A stretch of DNA of 64,000 bases from NCBI GenBank assembly GCA_005046945.1, contig SUSS01000010.1:1-64000 (forward strand), in the 5' to 3' direction. Source of the stretch: Tissierella creatinini (GTDB taxonomy: Bacteria; Bacillota; Clostridia; Tissierellales; Tissierellaceae). Position numbers and translations under genes: made by a program. Below the pieces are notes generated by a model. The model was not told where the DNA came from. It worked only from the letters and a program-made list of their open reading frames with translations, and did no database searches. This document shows positions 1-9,888 of this stretch, one piece after another. Numbering within the stretch: position 1 is the stretch's first letter; every line of letters begins with the position of its first letter.

Positions 1-80
1 TTTGCCACTTTTAGCGTTGCTTGGCGACAACGACTCGCTACTCCTGATTCCGCATCCCCGTCGAAACCAAATTCGCCCCC
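1..80 (-). ncRNA. ssrA: tmRNA (transfer-messenger RNA), 5' part, cut by window edge
   Basis: Read on the minus strand, the RNA begins near position 80 with GGGGGCGAATTTGGTTTCG followed by ACGGGGATGCGG, the conserved 5' end of tmRNA (the acceptor and D-arm like part). The sequence then runs into the first pseudoknot region and leaves the window before the tag reading frame, so the tag peptide cannot be read. tmRNA rescues stalled ribosomes together with SmpB, whose gene lies 1.3 kb upstream on the same strand, a common bacterial linkage. A consensus promoter directly precedes it. Confidence 0.93.
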
Positions 81-105
81 AAATGCTTTTATCAGGTACA
101 ATATA

Positions 106-134
106 AGTATAACAAAATAATACGTTTTTGTCAA
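106..134 (-). promoter_or_regulatory. sigma-A promoter of ssrA
   Basis: On the minus strand, TTGACA (129-134) and TATACT (106-111) are separated by exactly 17 bases, a near-perfect housekeeping promoter about 25 bases before the tmRNA 5' end. A small perfect inverted repeat (TGCTAC/GTAGCA, 137-154) lies just upstream and may end transcription of the exporter operon, though it lacks a U-run. Confidence 0.85.
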
Positions 135-162
135 TGTGCTACTATATGGTAGCATTATTCTT

Positions 163-594
163 CTAATGATCTTTTGGTTTACAATAATTATAGATATTGA
201 AAATTGTATCTATGGTAAAGATAGCCATAGCTATCATGCCTGAAATCTTAAATGTATCTGTAAAATATACTGAGGCTAACAATCTATCCCCTAAAATAAA
301 ATTATAAACCCCCATATATAACCTATACCCTGGTACAAGTGGATAAAATCCAGGTATAAAAAACATTGTTGATGGTGTCTTACATACTCTAGAAAATATA
401 TGTGATAATAATGATATTACCAATCCTGCAAAGAAGGTTGAAACAAAAGGTCCAAATGAATTGACTAATAAGAGGTAAACTCCCCACCCTATGGCACCTA
501 TACTACCTGTTATTAAGATTAATCTCTTTGGTGATTCCAAGAATATTGATGAGGCTACAATTGCTGCAAATGCACTTATAACTTGTGCAATCAT
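163..594 (-). CDS. Threonine/serine exporter family, small membrane subunit (YjjB/ThrE C-terminal type)
   Basis: A 143-residue protein made almost wholly of hydrophobic helices (about 5 segments), with the motif FFIPGFYPLVPGYRLY typical of the ThrE_2/DUF3815 half. In two-gene systems it pairs with the larger DUF1212 half to form an inner-membrane exporter of small amino acids. Its ATG overlaps the stop of the upstream partner gene (ATGA), so the two are translationally coupled. The substrate is family knowledge, not visible here. Confidence 0.82.
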   Translation of the reverse strand: MIAQVISAFAAIVASSIFLESPKRLILITGSIGAIGWGVYLLLVNSFGPFVSTFFAGLVISLLSHIFSRVCKTPSTMFFIPGFYPLVPGYRLYMGVYNFILGDRLLASVYFTDTFKISGMIAMAIFTIDTIFNIYNYCKPKDH

Positions 595-1349
595 CTGATT
601 ACACCCCCTATTACTAAACCCAAGGCTACTCCTACTGCTATGGATAGAGCAATGACTATCGATTCTAGAATCCTAGCCCCACCTGTTAGATAGTCTCCTC
701 GTAAAGTATCCCTAAATGCATTAGTTATAGCAGTTCCTGGCACTAAGGGCATTATGGTACCAGTTATAGTAACATTCACATTAAAATCTGAAAATACAAA
801 TCTACTAAATATTAAAATTACTAATACCGCTATCAATGAATATAGGACATTATGGATAAAAAAACCTAAGTTAATTCTTCTTTCAAGCTTAGAAGTGGTT
901 ACCAAAATACCGCCATTAATCCATGCTACTAGTGCTTCAAAAATTCCACCACCAAAAAGCAAAGTAAAGAAAAGAGCAAAAAAGGATGTGCCCAAACCCT
1001 TAATAAATGGTTTATACTGAGCTTCTTCTGTTTTTTTCAACTCATTAAAAGCCTCGTCTAAAGTGAGATACCCATGTGTAAGTTTCCTAGTAACACTATT
1101 TACCTTATCAATATTATTAAGGTTGGTATCCCTATTTCTTATTCTTTTAACCTCAGTAATAGGAGTTATAGATGGATCATCTAAGGTAACAAATAATCCA
1201 GTGGTTAAGACCATTGCTTCAGATGTTTCTAAACAGGAAATACCTAATATCCTATTCATTACATCTTCAACCCTATAGGTTTCTGCATTGCTTTTTAGCA
1301 TGATTTCACCTGCTAAAATTGCAGTGTCTACAAGTTTTTTATAATCCAT
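591..1349 (-). CDS. Threonine/serine exporter family, large subunit (YjjP/DUF1212 type)
   Basis: About 252 residues. The N-terminal soluble part carries the DUF1212 pattern (AGEIMLKSNAETYRVEDVM), and the C-terminal half has several membrane helices with a second copy of the PLVPGTAITNAFRDTLRGD motif. It is the partner of the next gene, with which it overlaps by 4 bases. In-frame GTG (1358) and ATG (1355) codons exist, but the ATG at 1349 is best placed behind AGGTG. It follows smpB by a few bases and probably shares its transcript. Confidence 0.83.
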   Translation of the reverse strand: MDYKKLVDTAILAGEIMLKSNAETYRVEDVMNRILGISCLETSEAMVLTTGLFVTLDDPSITPITEVKRIRNRDTNLNNIDKVNSVTRKLTHGYLTLDEAFNELKKTEEAQYKPFIKGLGTSFFALFFTLLFGGGIFEALVAWINGGILVTTSKLERRINLGFFIHNVLYSLIAVLVILIFSRFVFSDFNVNVTITGTIMPLVPGTAITNAFRDTLRGDYLTGGARILESIVIALSIAVGVALGLVIGGVIR

Positions 1350-1354
1350 AATCA

Positions 1355-1819
1355 TCACCTATATTTTTCTGATGAATGCTGCTGAATACGTCTTTCAGCA
1401 TCCTTCTTTGCAATAGTTTCTCTCTTATCATATAGCTTCTTACCCTTTGCAGTTGCTAGCTCGATTTTTACCCTGCCGTCCTTAAGATATATAGAAAGGG
1501 GAACAAGGGTATATCCTTCAAGCTGCAGACCTTGAAACAACTTTCTAATCTCCTTTTTATGAAGCAAGAGTTTTCTCTTTCTAAGGGGATCCACATTAAA
1601 GATATTCCCTTGCTCATAAGGGCTAATATGCATACCATTAATATATACCTCTCCGTTTTCAACGGTTGCATAGCTTTCCTTTAAATTAACCTTTCCTTGA
1701 CGTATTGATTTTACCTCAGTCCCGGTTAGAACTATGCCTGCTTCTATGGTATCCTCTATAAAAAACTCATGTCTTGCCTTCTTATTCGTTGCAATAACCT
1801 TAGTTCCTAGCTTCTTCAT
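1355..1819 (-). CDS. smpB: SsrA-binding protein SmpB
   Basis: The 154-residue protein has the full SmpB signature: [20 protein letters not shown] at the start, [19 protein letters not shown] in the OB-fold body, and the basic C-terminal tail with [20 protein letters not shown]. It binds the tRNA-like part of tmRNA and delivers it to stalled ribosomes. Length matches the family. It lies 60 bases downstream of rnr (RNase R, which degrades the defective mRNA) and upstream of ssrA, so the trans-translation components cluster. Confidence 0.98.
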   Translation of the reverse strand: MKKLGTKVIATNKKARHEFFIEDTIEAGIVLTGTEVKSIRQGKVNLKESYATVENGEVYINGMHISPYEQGNIFNVDPLRKRKLLLHKKEIRKLFQGLQLEGYTLVPLSIYLKDGRVKIELATAKGKKLYDKRETIAKKDAERRIQQHSSEKYR

Positions 1820-1881
1820 TCAGATCAATCCTTTAATTTGATATCGTTAATTAGTGTATCAAATTTACATATATTAGTCAA

Positions 1882-3990
1882 TCAAATCAAGCGGAAATCA
1901 ATAGTTCGTTTACCTATATCTGCACTGATAACTTCAATTCTTACTTCATCCCCAATACGATAGATTCTATTAGTTCTCTCACCAATTATATAGTAATTCT
2001 CCTCATCAAATCTGTAGAAATCATCATCCATATTATTAAAATGAACTAAACCCTCAATGGTATTTGCTAACTGTACAAATAGACCAAAGTTAGTTACAGA
2101 TGAAACCATTCCTGTATATTCCTCCCCAATTCTTTCTGACATATATTGAGCTTTCTTTAAATCATCAACTTCTCTTTCTGCATCATCAGCTCTTCTTTCA
2201 GTCATGGATGTATGGTCTGCTATTTCAGGCAATATCTTTTCCCATCTGTTAATCTTATCTGATGATAACTTTCCTTTTAGGTAATCCTTGATTATTCTAT
2301 GAATTACCAAGTCAGGATATCTTCTAATAGGAGAAGTAAAATGAGAGTAATATTTTGCTGCCAGCCCAAAATGAATTCCCGATTCAGAGCTATATACTGC
2401 TTTCTTCAAGGATCTCAATAGAAGAGTTGAGATTACAGATTCCTCTTTCTTTCCCTTAATTTCCTTAGTCAAAAGCTGTAATTCCTTAGGATGAATCTCC
2501 TTTCCCTTCAGTGAATAACCAAAGTTATGGATGAATTTTGCAAAATCCTGTAATTTCTCGGCATTTGGTTCTTCATGTACCCTATATAGAAATGGTATCT
2601 CTGCCCAATGGAATTCCTCTGCTACGGTTTCATTAGTGACCAGCATGAACTCCTCAATCATTCTATTAGCTACTCTTCTTTCTGCAACCCTTACATCTAT
2701 TGGCTTACCATTTTCATCTAGCTCTATATAAGTCTCTGGAAATTCAAAGTCTATACTTCCTCTTTTGTCCCTTTTTTTATTTAAAATCAACATTAATTCA
2801 TGCATCTTTTTTAATTCATCCAAGATATCCTTAAGCTTTTCCTTAGCCTTGGGGTCGTCATTTTCAAGATAATCTGAAACATCGTCATATATTAGCCTTT
2901 GTTTGCTTTTTATAACACTTTCTACGATTCTATGATTTACCACAGTTCCCTTTTTATCTATTTCCATAAAGACAGTAAGAGTTAGTCTATCTACATTAGG
3001 ATTTAAGGAACAGATTCCATTGGATAACTCCTTAGGCAGCATAGGAATTACCCTATCAATTAGATATACAGAATTTCCTCTCAATAATGCCTCTTTATCC
3101 AAAGCGGAATTCTGTTTAACATAATGAGAAACATCTGCTATATGGACACCTAACATATAATTTCCATTATCAAGATACTCTATGGATACTGCATCGTCAA
3201 AATCCTTAGCATCAGCCCCATCTATTGTAAAGGTAGTCAATTCTCTAAGGTCTTCACGACCTTCCAGATCCCTTTGTGTAAGCTCTTCTTCTACCATGTC
3301 AGCCTGTTGTTGTACCTTTGGCGAAAATTCTTCAGGCAATTTAAACTGTCTAATAACAGATAATATATCCGTTCCCTTATCGCTTAAAAATCCTAGTATT
3401 TCTACTACCTTTCCCTCAGGGTTTCTCCTTAGCTCAGGCCATCTAGTGACTTCTACTACAACCTTTTGTCCGTTTTTAGCGCCACCTGTCCCTGCTTTTG
3501 GTATAAATATATCATAAGCTATCCTATGCTCGTCAGGGATTAAAAATCCAAAGTTTCCATTGTCCTCAAAGGTTCCAATAATAGTATCATTTGCCCTTTC
3601 TAAAATCCTTACTATTTCACCTTCTTGACGCCTTCCCGATTCTTGTCTTCTTGTAAGATTGGCTACTACAATATCTCCATTCATTGCACTGTTCATATTT
3701 TCAGCAGGGATGAAGATATCATCCTTGGTCTTATCACTTGGAATTACAAATCCAAAGCCTTTTTCATTCCCTTGGAGTTTTCCAACAACAAGATAGTCAG
3801 AATTAATAAGGCCATATTTTTCCTTATTGTTTCTAATAATAATGCCTTCCTTCTCCATGGACTCCAATATCTTGAAAAACGCCTTGGAGTCACTTTTCTC
3901 AATTCCAAATTCTATAGCCAATTCCTCCCTAAGCATTGGCTTATACTCTCTATTTTCCATAAATTCTAAGATATTTTCTCTAATACTCAT
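1882..3990 (-). CDS. rnr: Ribonuclease R
   Basis: A 702-residue RNB-family 3'-5' exoribonuclease. Visible in order: an N-terminal winged-helix region, two cold-shock/OB domains (GFGFVIPSDKTKDDIFI, FGFLIPDEHRIAYDIFI), the RNB catalytic domain with TIDGADAKDFDDAVS holding the metal-binding aspartates, and a C-terminal S1 domain ending in GKRTIDFRLI. The lysine-rich tail of some RNase R proteins is absent. The rnr-smpB order is conserved in many Firmicutes. ATG is preceded by AGGAGG. Confidence 0.97.
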   Translation of the reverse strand: MSIRENILEFMENREYKPMLREELAIEFGIEKSDSKAFFKILESMEKEGIIIRNNKEKYGLINSDYLVVGKLQGNEKGFGFVIPSDKTKDDIFIPAENMNSAMNGDIVVANLTRRQESGRRQEGEIVRILERANDTIIGTFEDNGNFGFLIPDEHRIAYDIFIPKAGTGGAKNGQKVVVEVTRWPELRRNPEGKVVEILGFLSDKGTDILSVIRQFKLPEEFSPKVQQQADMVEEELTQRDLEGREDLRELTTFTIDGADAKDFDDAVSIEYLDNGNYMLGVHIADVSHYVKQNSALDKEALLRGNSVYLIDRVIPMLPKELSNGICSLNPNVDRLTLTVFMEIDKKGTVVNHRIVESVIKSKQRLIYDDVSDYLENDDPKAKEKLKDILDELKKMHELMLILNKKRDKRGSIDFEFPETYIELDENGKPIDVRVAERRVANRMIEEFMLVTNETVAEEFHWAEIPFLYRVHEEPNAEKLQDFAKFIHNFGYSLKGKEIHPKELQLLTKEIKGKKEESVISTLLLRSLKKAVYSSESGIHFGLAAKYYSHFTSPIRRYPDLVIHRIIKDYLKGKLSSDKINRWEKILPEIADHTSMTERRADDAEREVDDLKKAQYMSERIGEEYTGMVSSVTNFGLFVQLANTIEGLVHFNNMDDDFYRFDEENYYIIGERTNRIYRIGDEVRIEVISADIGKRTIDFRLI

Positions 3991-4040
3991 CTAAATTCCT
4001 CCTAGGTTTGTTCCTACCTATATTATTTACCCCTTTTATA

Positions 4041-4076
4041 TAAAAAAATGTAAGATATTCGAAAATATCTTACATC
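4041..4076 (-). terminator. Rho-independent terminator after ddl
   Basis: A perfect 12-bp stem (4048-4059 with 4064-4075) with a 4-base loop. On the minus strand it is followed by a run of seven T, so it ends the murF-ddl transcript just downstream of the ddl stop. Confidence 0.85.
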
Positions 4077-4109
4077 CTTTATTCACACCCCAAAAAGATG
4101 TTTACATCC

Positions 4110-5282
4110 TTATTTTATACCTCTATTTACCTTGCCTCCATATTGAGTTCGGTTAAATAGATTAGCATCGAAGATGTACATATTCTTATTCTTTTCTGCA
4201 TGGGTTTCAATTGCTATGTTTATAAGCTCATTTACAAGCTTATTAAATGGATATCCCTTTCCCTCCCAAAGATAGAAAGCTATGGAACCGGGCAATGTAT
4301 TAATTTCATTTACATATACCTTATTGTTTCCATCTAAAAGAAAATCTATTCTTGAAGTTCCTCTTCCATCTATGGCTATGAAAGCCCTCTTAGCTAGGTC
4401 TTCTATCTCAGTTCTAAGACCATCATCTATTTCAGCAGGTATTACCCTTCTCTTTCCTTCAGTCTTGCTATTCTTACCACCGCTTATATATTTATCCTCA
4501 AAGCTCAATATTTCCTTCCAGCCAAGGGGCTCCTCACATAGTGATGCTTGAACTACTTCGTCATAACCCATTACTGCACAATTTATTTCCCTTGGGTTCT
4601 CAACTGCTTTTTCAATGATAATCTTTCTATCATAATTAACCGCTATTTCTATAGCCGCTTTTAATCCATCTCTATCCTTAGCTTTATTGATACCTATAGA
4701 GGATCCAAGATTTGCAGGCTTTACGAAAACAGGATATCCTAATCTTTCTTCTATATCACTTATTACCTTATTATTATCCTTATCCCAGCTAGTTCTATAA
4801 AACCACATATAATCTACTACTGGAATATCATAGGATTTGTATACATCCTTCATCACTATCTTATCCATTCCCACAGATGAGCATAAAACTCCACCACCAA
4901 CATAAGGAATATTCATAAGTTCAAATAAACCCTGTGTACATCCATCTTCTCCATAGGTTCCATGAAGAGCCGGAAATATAACGTCTAAAGTATCTACTAC
5001 CTTCTTGCCGAACAAGCCTAATTCATCAGAATGAAGGTATATATTATGGTCATTTCTGTTTTGAGATAATACTATTTTCTTAGTATCTTTGAAACTTCCT
5101 TCTTTATAAGTATTAAAATTCTTAAGGGAGTTTCCGGTTAACCATTTTCCTTCCTTAGTTATATATATAGGAACAGCCTCATAATTATTTTTATCTAAAT
5201 TCTCCATAACCTGCATTCCAGTTATGACAGACACCTCATGCTCAACACTAGTTCCACCAAATATTACTCCTACCTTTTTCAA
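4110..5282 (-). CDS. ddl: D-alanine--D-alanine ligase
   Basis: ATP-grasp ligase of 390 residues making the D-Ala-D-Ala dipeptide for peptidoglycan. Visible: N-terminal FGGTSVEHEVSVITG, ATP-grasp FVKPANLGSSIGINKA, and the metal-binding VNEINTLPGS near the C terminus. It is somewhat longer than usual because of a tail of about 35 residues ending in TQYGGKVNRGIK, of no known role. It follows a MurF-like gene by 58 bases; MurF uses the Ddl product, so the pair is functionally coherent. Confidence 0.96.
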   Translation of the reverse strand: MKKVGVIFGGTSVEHEVSVITGMQVMENLDKNNYEAVPIYITKEGKWLTGNSLKNFNTYKEGSFKDTKKIVLSQNRNDHNIYLHSDELGLFGKKVVDTLDVIFPALHGTYGEDGCTQGLFELMNIPYVGGGVLCSSVGMDKIVMKDVYKSYDIPVVDYMWFYRTSWDKDNNKVISDIEERLGYPVFVKPANLGSSIGINKAKDRDGLKAAIEIAVNYDRKIIIEKAVENPREINCAVMGYDEVVQASLCEEPLGWKEILSFEDKYISGGKNSKTEGKRRVIPAEIDDGLRTEIEDLAKRAFIAIDGRGTSRIDFLLDGNNKVYVNEINTLPGSIAFYLWEGKGYPFNKLVNELINIAIETHAEKNKNMYIFDANLFNRTQYGGKVNRGIK

Positions 5283-5340
5283 AATCTAAACCCCCTTTAA
5301 GTTTTAAGCATTACAATTAGGAATTTTACACTTTGCCCAT

Positions 5341-6852
5341 TTATTCGCTGTAGTTATCGGGTAAATCATTTTCAAACAACACAACATCTTTAGGCTTAGC
5401 AATTTTACCTATTTGAGCCGTAGCTTCTTCTAAGTTATTTACAACAAAAATATTTGATTTGTTATAATTTGTCTCCATAATACCTTCATAAATAGGTCTT
5501 GTGCGCTTTTCCCCAACTAATATTACATAATCGCAGACCTTACCAATATTGACACCAAACTCCCTATTGGCAGACTCCTCCATCTCACCAAGTTCAATCA
5601 TTCCTGGAGTAACGATTATCTTCTTACCCTCCTTAAACTGGCTAAGAACTTCCAGAGCTGCCTTTGTTCCTATTGGATTGGAGTTAAAGGCATCATCAAT
5701 TATAATAATTCCTGTACCTGGATTTATGATATTTAGCCTATGTTCAACCGGTTCTATCTTTCCTATTCCCCTGCTAATTTCTTCAAATGTAAGACCTAGG
5801 ATCTTTGCCACACAAGCACCGGCAAGAATATTATATATGTTGTGCTTACCTAATAACTTCGTAGTACAATTTATGCTATTTCCTTCCTTATCCTTTAAGG
5901 TAAAAGTGGAACCCAGTTCCGAAACTACAATATTATCCGCATACATATCCAACTTTTCCACGTTATCTAATCCATAAAGAAGTTTTTCTTTAAAAGTCTT
6001 ATCTGCAAGTTTTTTAATATATTCATTATCATAATTAAAAATTGCAACCCCATCTGTAGGCAGTTCTTCAATAAGCTCGTACTTAGTCTTCATTATATTA
6101 TCTATATTCTTAAATGTTTCAATATGTACCGGTCCAATTGATGTAAGTACACCTATTTTGGGTTGTACAAGTTGTGCTACCTCTCTAATCTCTCCAATAA
6201 CCTTGGCTCCAAGCTCAGCAACAAAGACCTCATGATCAGGTCTTAAACTGTTGTTAATAACCTTTGAAAGCCCCATAGGGGTATTGTAGGATTCAGGTGT
6301 ATTCAACACCTTAAACTTCTCTGAAAGAATTGTCCCAATAATGAACTTAGTAGAGGTTTTTCCAAAGCTTCCTGTTATACCTACTACATTAAGGTCATCT
6401 CTACTTTTGATAATGTTTTGTGCAGATATATAGTAATTCATGTTTATTTTTTCTTCAACCGGTTTCATTATTAAGGTTGAAAAATACATAAATAGCGGCT
6501 GTAATCTATATACTGCATAGGATAATACTGCAAGTATTATTATGAATATATAAATGGATAAATTGTTTGCAATAAGTAAATAAACTAAGGCTGGCAATAC
6601 AAGTACCAAAACCCCCACCAAAATATTCATCCTATATAATCTAGTCGCTCTCTGAGTAAATACAAGTGGTTTCTTTACAGGCTGAGCGCTTTTTTTTAAT
6701 CCATATGCCTTATCCTTATTGTTATCCAACCACTTTTTATAGTGGTCCGGATTATATCCCTCTAGTTGGGAAATATGTAATGAATCCTTTGATCTTGCAG
6801 CAGAGAATTTTACTGCAACAACTATTAATAATATAATAACGACAATATCCAT
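5341..6852 (-). CDS. murF: Membrane-anchored Mur ligase, MurF-like
   Basis: About 503 residues. The first 16 residues and two segments near 75-118 are hydrophobic, giving an N-terminal membrane region that classical MurF lacks. The Mur-ligase P-loop GITGSFGKTSTK lies near residue 158, followed by YNTPMGLSKVIN and a central IIDDAFNSNPIGTKAAL typical of MurF. MurF adds D-Ala-D-Ala to the UDP-MurNAc-tripeptide; the adjacent ddl supports this. An ATG exists at 6864, but GGAGG overlaps it and points to the ATG at 6852. Because of the extra membrane part, a related Mur ligase role cannot be excluded. Confidence 0.8.
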   Translation of the reverse strand: MDIVVIILLIVVAVKFSAARSKDSLHISQLEGYNPDHYKKWLDNNKDKAYGLKKSAQPVKKPLVFTQRATRLYRMNILVGVLVLVLPALVYLLIANNLSIYIFIIILAVLSYAVYRLQPLFMYFSTLIMKPVEEKINMNYYISAQNIIKSRDDLNVVGITGSFGKTSTKFIIGTILSEKFKVLNTPESYNTPMGLSKVINNSLRPDHEVFVAELGAKVIGEIREVAQLVQPKIGVLTSIGPVHIETFKNIDNIMKTKYELIEELPTDGVAIFNYDNEYIKKLADKTFKEKLLYGLDNVEKLDMYADNIVVSELGSTFTLKDKEGNSINCTTKLLGKHNIYNILAGACVAKILGLTFEEISRGIGKIEPVEHRLNIINPGTGIIIIDDAFNSNPIGTKAALEVLSQFKEGKKIIVTPGMIELGEMEESANREFGVNIGKVCDYVILVGEKRTRPIYEGIMETNYNKSNIFVVNNLEEATAQIGKIAKPKDVVLFENDLPDNYSE

Positions 6853-6890
6853 GATAACCTCCATTTATTATTCAATATACATATAATGAT

Positions 6891-7646
6891 TTACATAAAG
6901 GCATTTAAGACAGCGACAAACCTATAATATTGATCTAGATAAGAATAATGACCTGCTCCTTCAAATACTACAAGTCCACTATCCTTTATTTCACTATGCA
7001 TAATCTTAGCCATATATAGAGGTGTAGCATCATCCTTATCACCCCATATTATTAGGGTTGAAGCCTTTATATCCTTTAAAAGCGGTCTTAGGTTCTCGTT
7101 TACTACCTTCACTAAGATGCTTCTCATTACTCCTGACGCATCCCTATAGTCATCAGAGCCAAATTTTTTATAGAAACCTTCCATCCTATTCTCATTCTTT
7201 ATCCAGAAGAACAGATTTTTGTAAATAAATTTCATTGTCTTAAAGCTATAAACTTTTATGTAGTATTTTAATCCTCGCTTAGGAATCAGTCCTGCACTAT
7301 CTATAAGAACTACTTTATCCACTAGGTCAGGATATTTAGAGCTTAGAATTATAGAAAGCTTTCCTCCAAATGAATGCCCAATAAAGGATGCCTTTTCGAT
7401 TTTCAATAGCTTCATAAATTCTCTTACTATCTCTGCATATTGAAAGGAGTCAATAACATCCTTTGGCTCGCTGGATTTCCCAAAACCCGGTAGGTCTATG
7501 GCATATACCTTGTACCTATTATTTAATATATTTATAATAGATCTGATGGTATTTATGTTTGCTCCCCAGCCATGTAGAATAATAACAGGACTACCTTCTC
7601 CTTCCTCTATATAATTTATATCAATATCCTGGATTTTTATTTCCAT
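6891..7646 (-). CDS. Alpha/beta hydrolase
   Basis: A 251-residue alpha/beta-hydrolase. The oxyanion-hole motif ILHGWGAN is near residue 23, the nucleophile elbow GHSFGG puts Ser at residue 92, an acidic residue follows in IIWGDKDDATPL, and the catalytic His is in GAGHYSYLDQ near the C terminus. The triad is therefore complete. No signal peptide is seen, so it is likely cytoplasmic. The gene is 38 bases before the MurF-like gene on the same strand. The substrate is unknown. Confidence 0.85.
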   Translation of the reverse strand: MEIKIQDIDINYIEEGEGSPVIILHGWGANINTIRSIINILNNRYKVYAIDLPGFGKSSEPKDVIDSFQYAEIVREFMKLLKIEKASFIGHSFGGKLSIILSSKYPDLVDKVVLIDSAGLIPKRGLKYYIKVYSFKTMKFIYKNLFFWIKNENRMEGFYKKFGSDDYRDASGVMRSILVKVVNENLRPLLKDIKASTLIIWGDKDDATPLYMAKIMHSEIKDSGLVVFEGAGHYSYLDQYYRFVAVLNAFM

Positions 7647-7770
7647 ATGTACCTTCCTTGTAATATTCTTTCACATATATATTATTCATGTTTTTTGATT
7701 ATATCACATCCAAAGGTATTTATACAGTATTTTAATGGGGCAAATAGATATGAATTATATTAGGTCATAA

Positions 7771-7800
7771 AAAAATCCCTCTTAAGAGGGATTTTTTATA
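7771..7800 (-). terminator. Terminator downstream of hppA
   Basis: The palindrome AATCCCTCTTAAGAGGGATT has T-runs on both sides and would work in either direction. On the minus strand it ends the secG-hppA transcript. Confidence 0.85.
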
Positions 7801-7803
7801 AAA

Positions 7804-7867
7804 TCTTTAAGTATCGGAAGCAATTGCCTCACACCACTGAAACAAGGTGGAATATCTTAACCTTGTT
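7804..7867 (-). repeat. Interspersed repeat, copy A (internally short)
   Basis: On the minus strand: a terminal helix AACAAGG...CCTTGTT (7861-7867 with 7841-7847), then TTCAGTGGTGTGAGG and a 3' end GGCAATTGCTTCCGATACTT. The same 3' end recurs, 25 of 25 bases identical, at 39329-39353, and the front part matches 16216-16349. The element begins inside the hppA stop codon region and lies ahead of the hppA terminator. Confidence 0.8.
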
Positions 7868-9866
7868 AAAATAATATGCCGTTATATGTTACGAATAATT
7901 GTGCGAAAACTACAGCTACAATTGTCATTAGTTTAATAAGGATATTAAGTGAAGGACCTGATGTATCCTTGAATGGGTCCCCAACAGTATCTCCGGTAAC
8001 TGCTGCCTTGTGTGCCTCGCTACCCTTTCCACCATGATTTCCTTCTTCAATGTATTTCTTAGCATTATCCCAAGCACCACCAGCATTACTCATGAAAATA
8101 GCCATCAAAACACCTGTAACTAATGAACCTGCTAGTAATCCACCTAAAGCTTCTGTTCCAAGAAGAACACCTATTGCTACAGGTACTGCTACTGCAAGTA
8201 ATCCAGGAAGAATCATTTCCTTAAGTGCAGCAGTTGTACTGATATCAACACATCTCTTATAGTCTGGTTTTTCAGTTCCTTCCATGATTCCAGGCATGTT
8301 TTTAAACTGTCTTCTTACTTCTTCAATCATACTAAATGCAGCTTTACCTACTGCAGACATAGTCATCGCTGAGAATAGGAATGGAAGCATACCACCTATG
8401 AATAGTCCTGCTATTGTTGTAGGATTTGTTAAGTCTATTCCATCAAGACCTACCGCTTGAGTATATGCAACGAATAGTGACAGTGCTGTTAAGGCAGCTG
8501 AACCTATTGCAAATCCCTTACCAACTGCAGCAGTAGTATTTCCAACTGAGTCTAACTTATCAGTAATGTTTCTTACATCTTTCGGAAGGTTGCACATTTC
8601 TGCAATACCACCTGCATTATCAGCTATAGGACCATAAGCATCTACTGCTATAGTCATACCAGCTGTTGAAAGCATACCAACTGCAGCAAGAGCTATACCA
8701 TATAATCCCTTTACTGTATCAGCTGTTCCGCCTGAAGCATAGTATGCTACTAATATACCAATTGCTATTACTACTATTGGAATACCTGTAGACATCATAC
8801 CTACTGAAAGCCCACCAATTATATTAGTTGAAGCTCCCGTTTCAGATTCTTGAGCAATTCCCTTAACATACTTGTAATCTGATGAAGTAAAGATTTCAGT
8901 TACTTTAGCTATAATAAGTCCAACTGCGATACCAACTAATATAGCTATAAAAGGTTGATAAGTTCCAAGTATTACCTTACATAGGAAAAATGATACAATA
9001 AGAGTAATTACTGAACTTGCTACTGTACCGCCATTAAGTGCCTTTTGTGGATCCTTATCGCCTCTTACAAAATAAACCCCAATGATTGATGCTAGTACAC
9101 CAACTGCTGAAATAGCAAGAGCATAAGAAGCTCCAGCTTTGCCAAATGCTATGATTCCCAATGTAATCCCAGAAACAATTGCTCCAACATAGGATTCGAA
9201 TAAGTCTGCACCCATACCTGCAACGTCCCCTACGTTATCTCCAACATTGTCAGCTATAACTGCTGGGTTTCTTGGGTCATCTTCAGGAATCCCTGCTTCT
9301 ACCTTTCCAACCAGGTCAGCTCCAACATCTGCTGCCTTAGTATAGATACCACCACCAACTCTAGCAAAAAGAGCTATAGATGAAGCCCCTAAACCAAATC
9401 CGGTAATAATATTAGGTTCACCAAATACTATGTAAGCTACACTTATTCCCAAAATACCAAGTCCAACTACACACATTCCCATTACTGCACCACCTGAGAA
9501 TGCTACATTTAATGCCTTAGTCATTCCTGATTCCATTGCTGCATTTGCAGTTCTAACATTTGCTTTAGTTGCTGCCTTCATTCCAAAATATCCTGCTAAA
9601 ATTGAAAAAATTGCCCCGAATAGGAAGCATATAGCTGTAAAAATGTTAATTAATAGTGCTACTACTACGAATAATACTATTATGAAAACTACAAGTGCCT
9701 TGTATTCTCTACTTAAGAATGCCATTGCACCTTCTTGAATATAACCTGATATTTCTTTCATCCTATCATTTCCAGGATTTAATCTGCTAATCCATGCTGA
9801 TTTGTAGAAAGCGAATATCAAAGCCAGTGCCCCAACTACTATGGAGCCTACTACTGCTAAATCCAT
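7866..9866 (-). CDS. hppA: Membrane-bound ion-translocating pyrophosphatase
   Basis: A 666-residue integral membrane protein with about 16 helices. It hydrolyses pyrophosphate and pumps H+ and/or Na+. The substrate site is seen in [11 protein letters not shown] and [20 protein letters not shown], and the C-terminal [17 protein letters not shown]. The motif [16 protein letters not shown] has Ala where K+-independent enzymes have Lys, so this should be the K+-dependent class, which includes Na+ pumps; the ion cannot be settled by eye. secG lies 22 bases upstream. Such pumps recover energy in fermenting anaerobes. Confidence 0.97.
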   Translation of the reverse strand: MDLAVVGSIVVGALALIFAFYKSAWISRLNPGNDRMKEISGYIQEGAMAFLSREYKALVVFIIVLFVVVALLINIFTAICFLFGAIFSILAGYFGMKAATKANVRTANAAMESGMTKALNVAFSGGAVMGMCVVGLGILGISVAYIVFGEPNIITGFGLGASSIALFARVGGGIYTKAADVGADLVGKVEAGIPEDDPRNPAVIADNVGDNVGDVAGMGADLFESYVGAIVSGITLGIIAFGKAGASYALAISAVGVLASIIGVYFVRGDKDPQKALNGGTVASSVITLIVSFFLCKVILGTYQPFIAILVGIAVGLIIAKVTEIFTSSDYKYVKGIAQESETGASTNIIGGLSVGMMSTGIPIVVIAIGILVAYYASGGTADTVKGLYGIALAAVGMLSTAGMTIAVDAYGPIADNAGGIAEMCNLPKDVRNITDKLDSVGNTTAAVGKGFAIGSAALTALSLFVAYTQAVGLDGIDLTNPTTIAGLFIGGMLPFLFSAMTMSAVGKAAFSMIEEVRRQFKNMPGIMEGTEKPDYKRCVDISTTAALKEMILPGLLAVAVPVAIGVLLGTEALGGLLAGSLVTGVLMAIFMSNAGGAWDNAKKYIEEGNHGGKGSEAHKAAVTGDTVGDPFKDTSGPSLNILIKLMTIVAVVFAQLFVTYNGILF

Positions 9867-9888
9867 TTACTTCTCCCCCTTATTTTTT

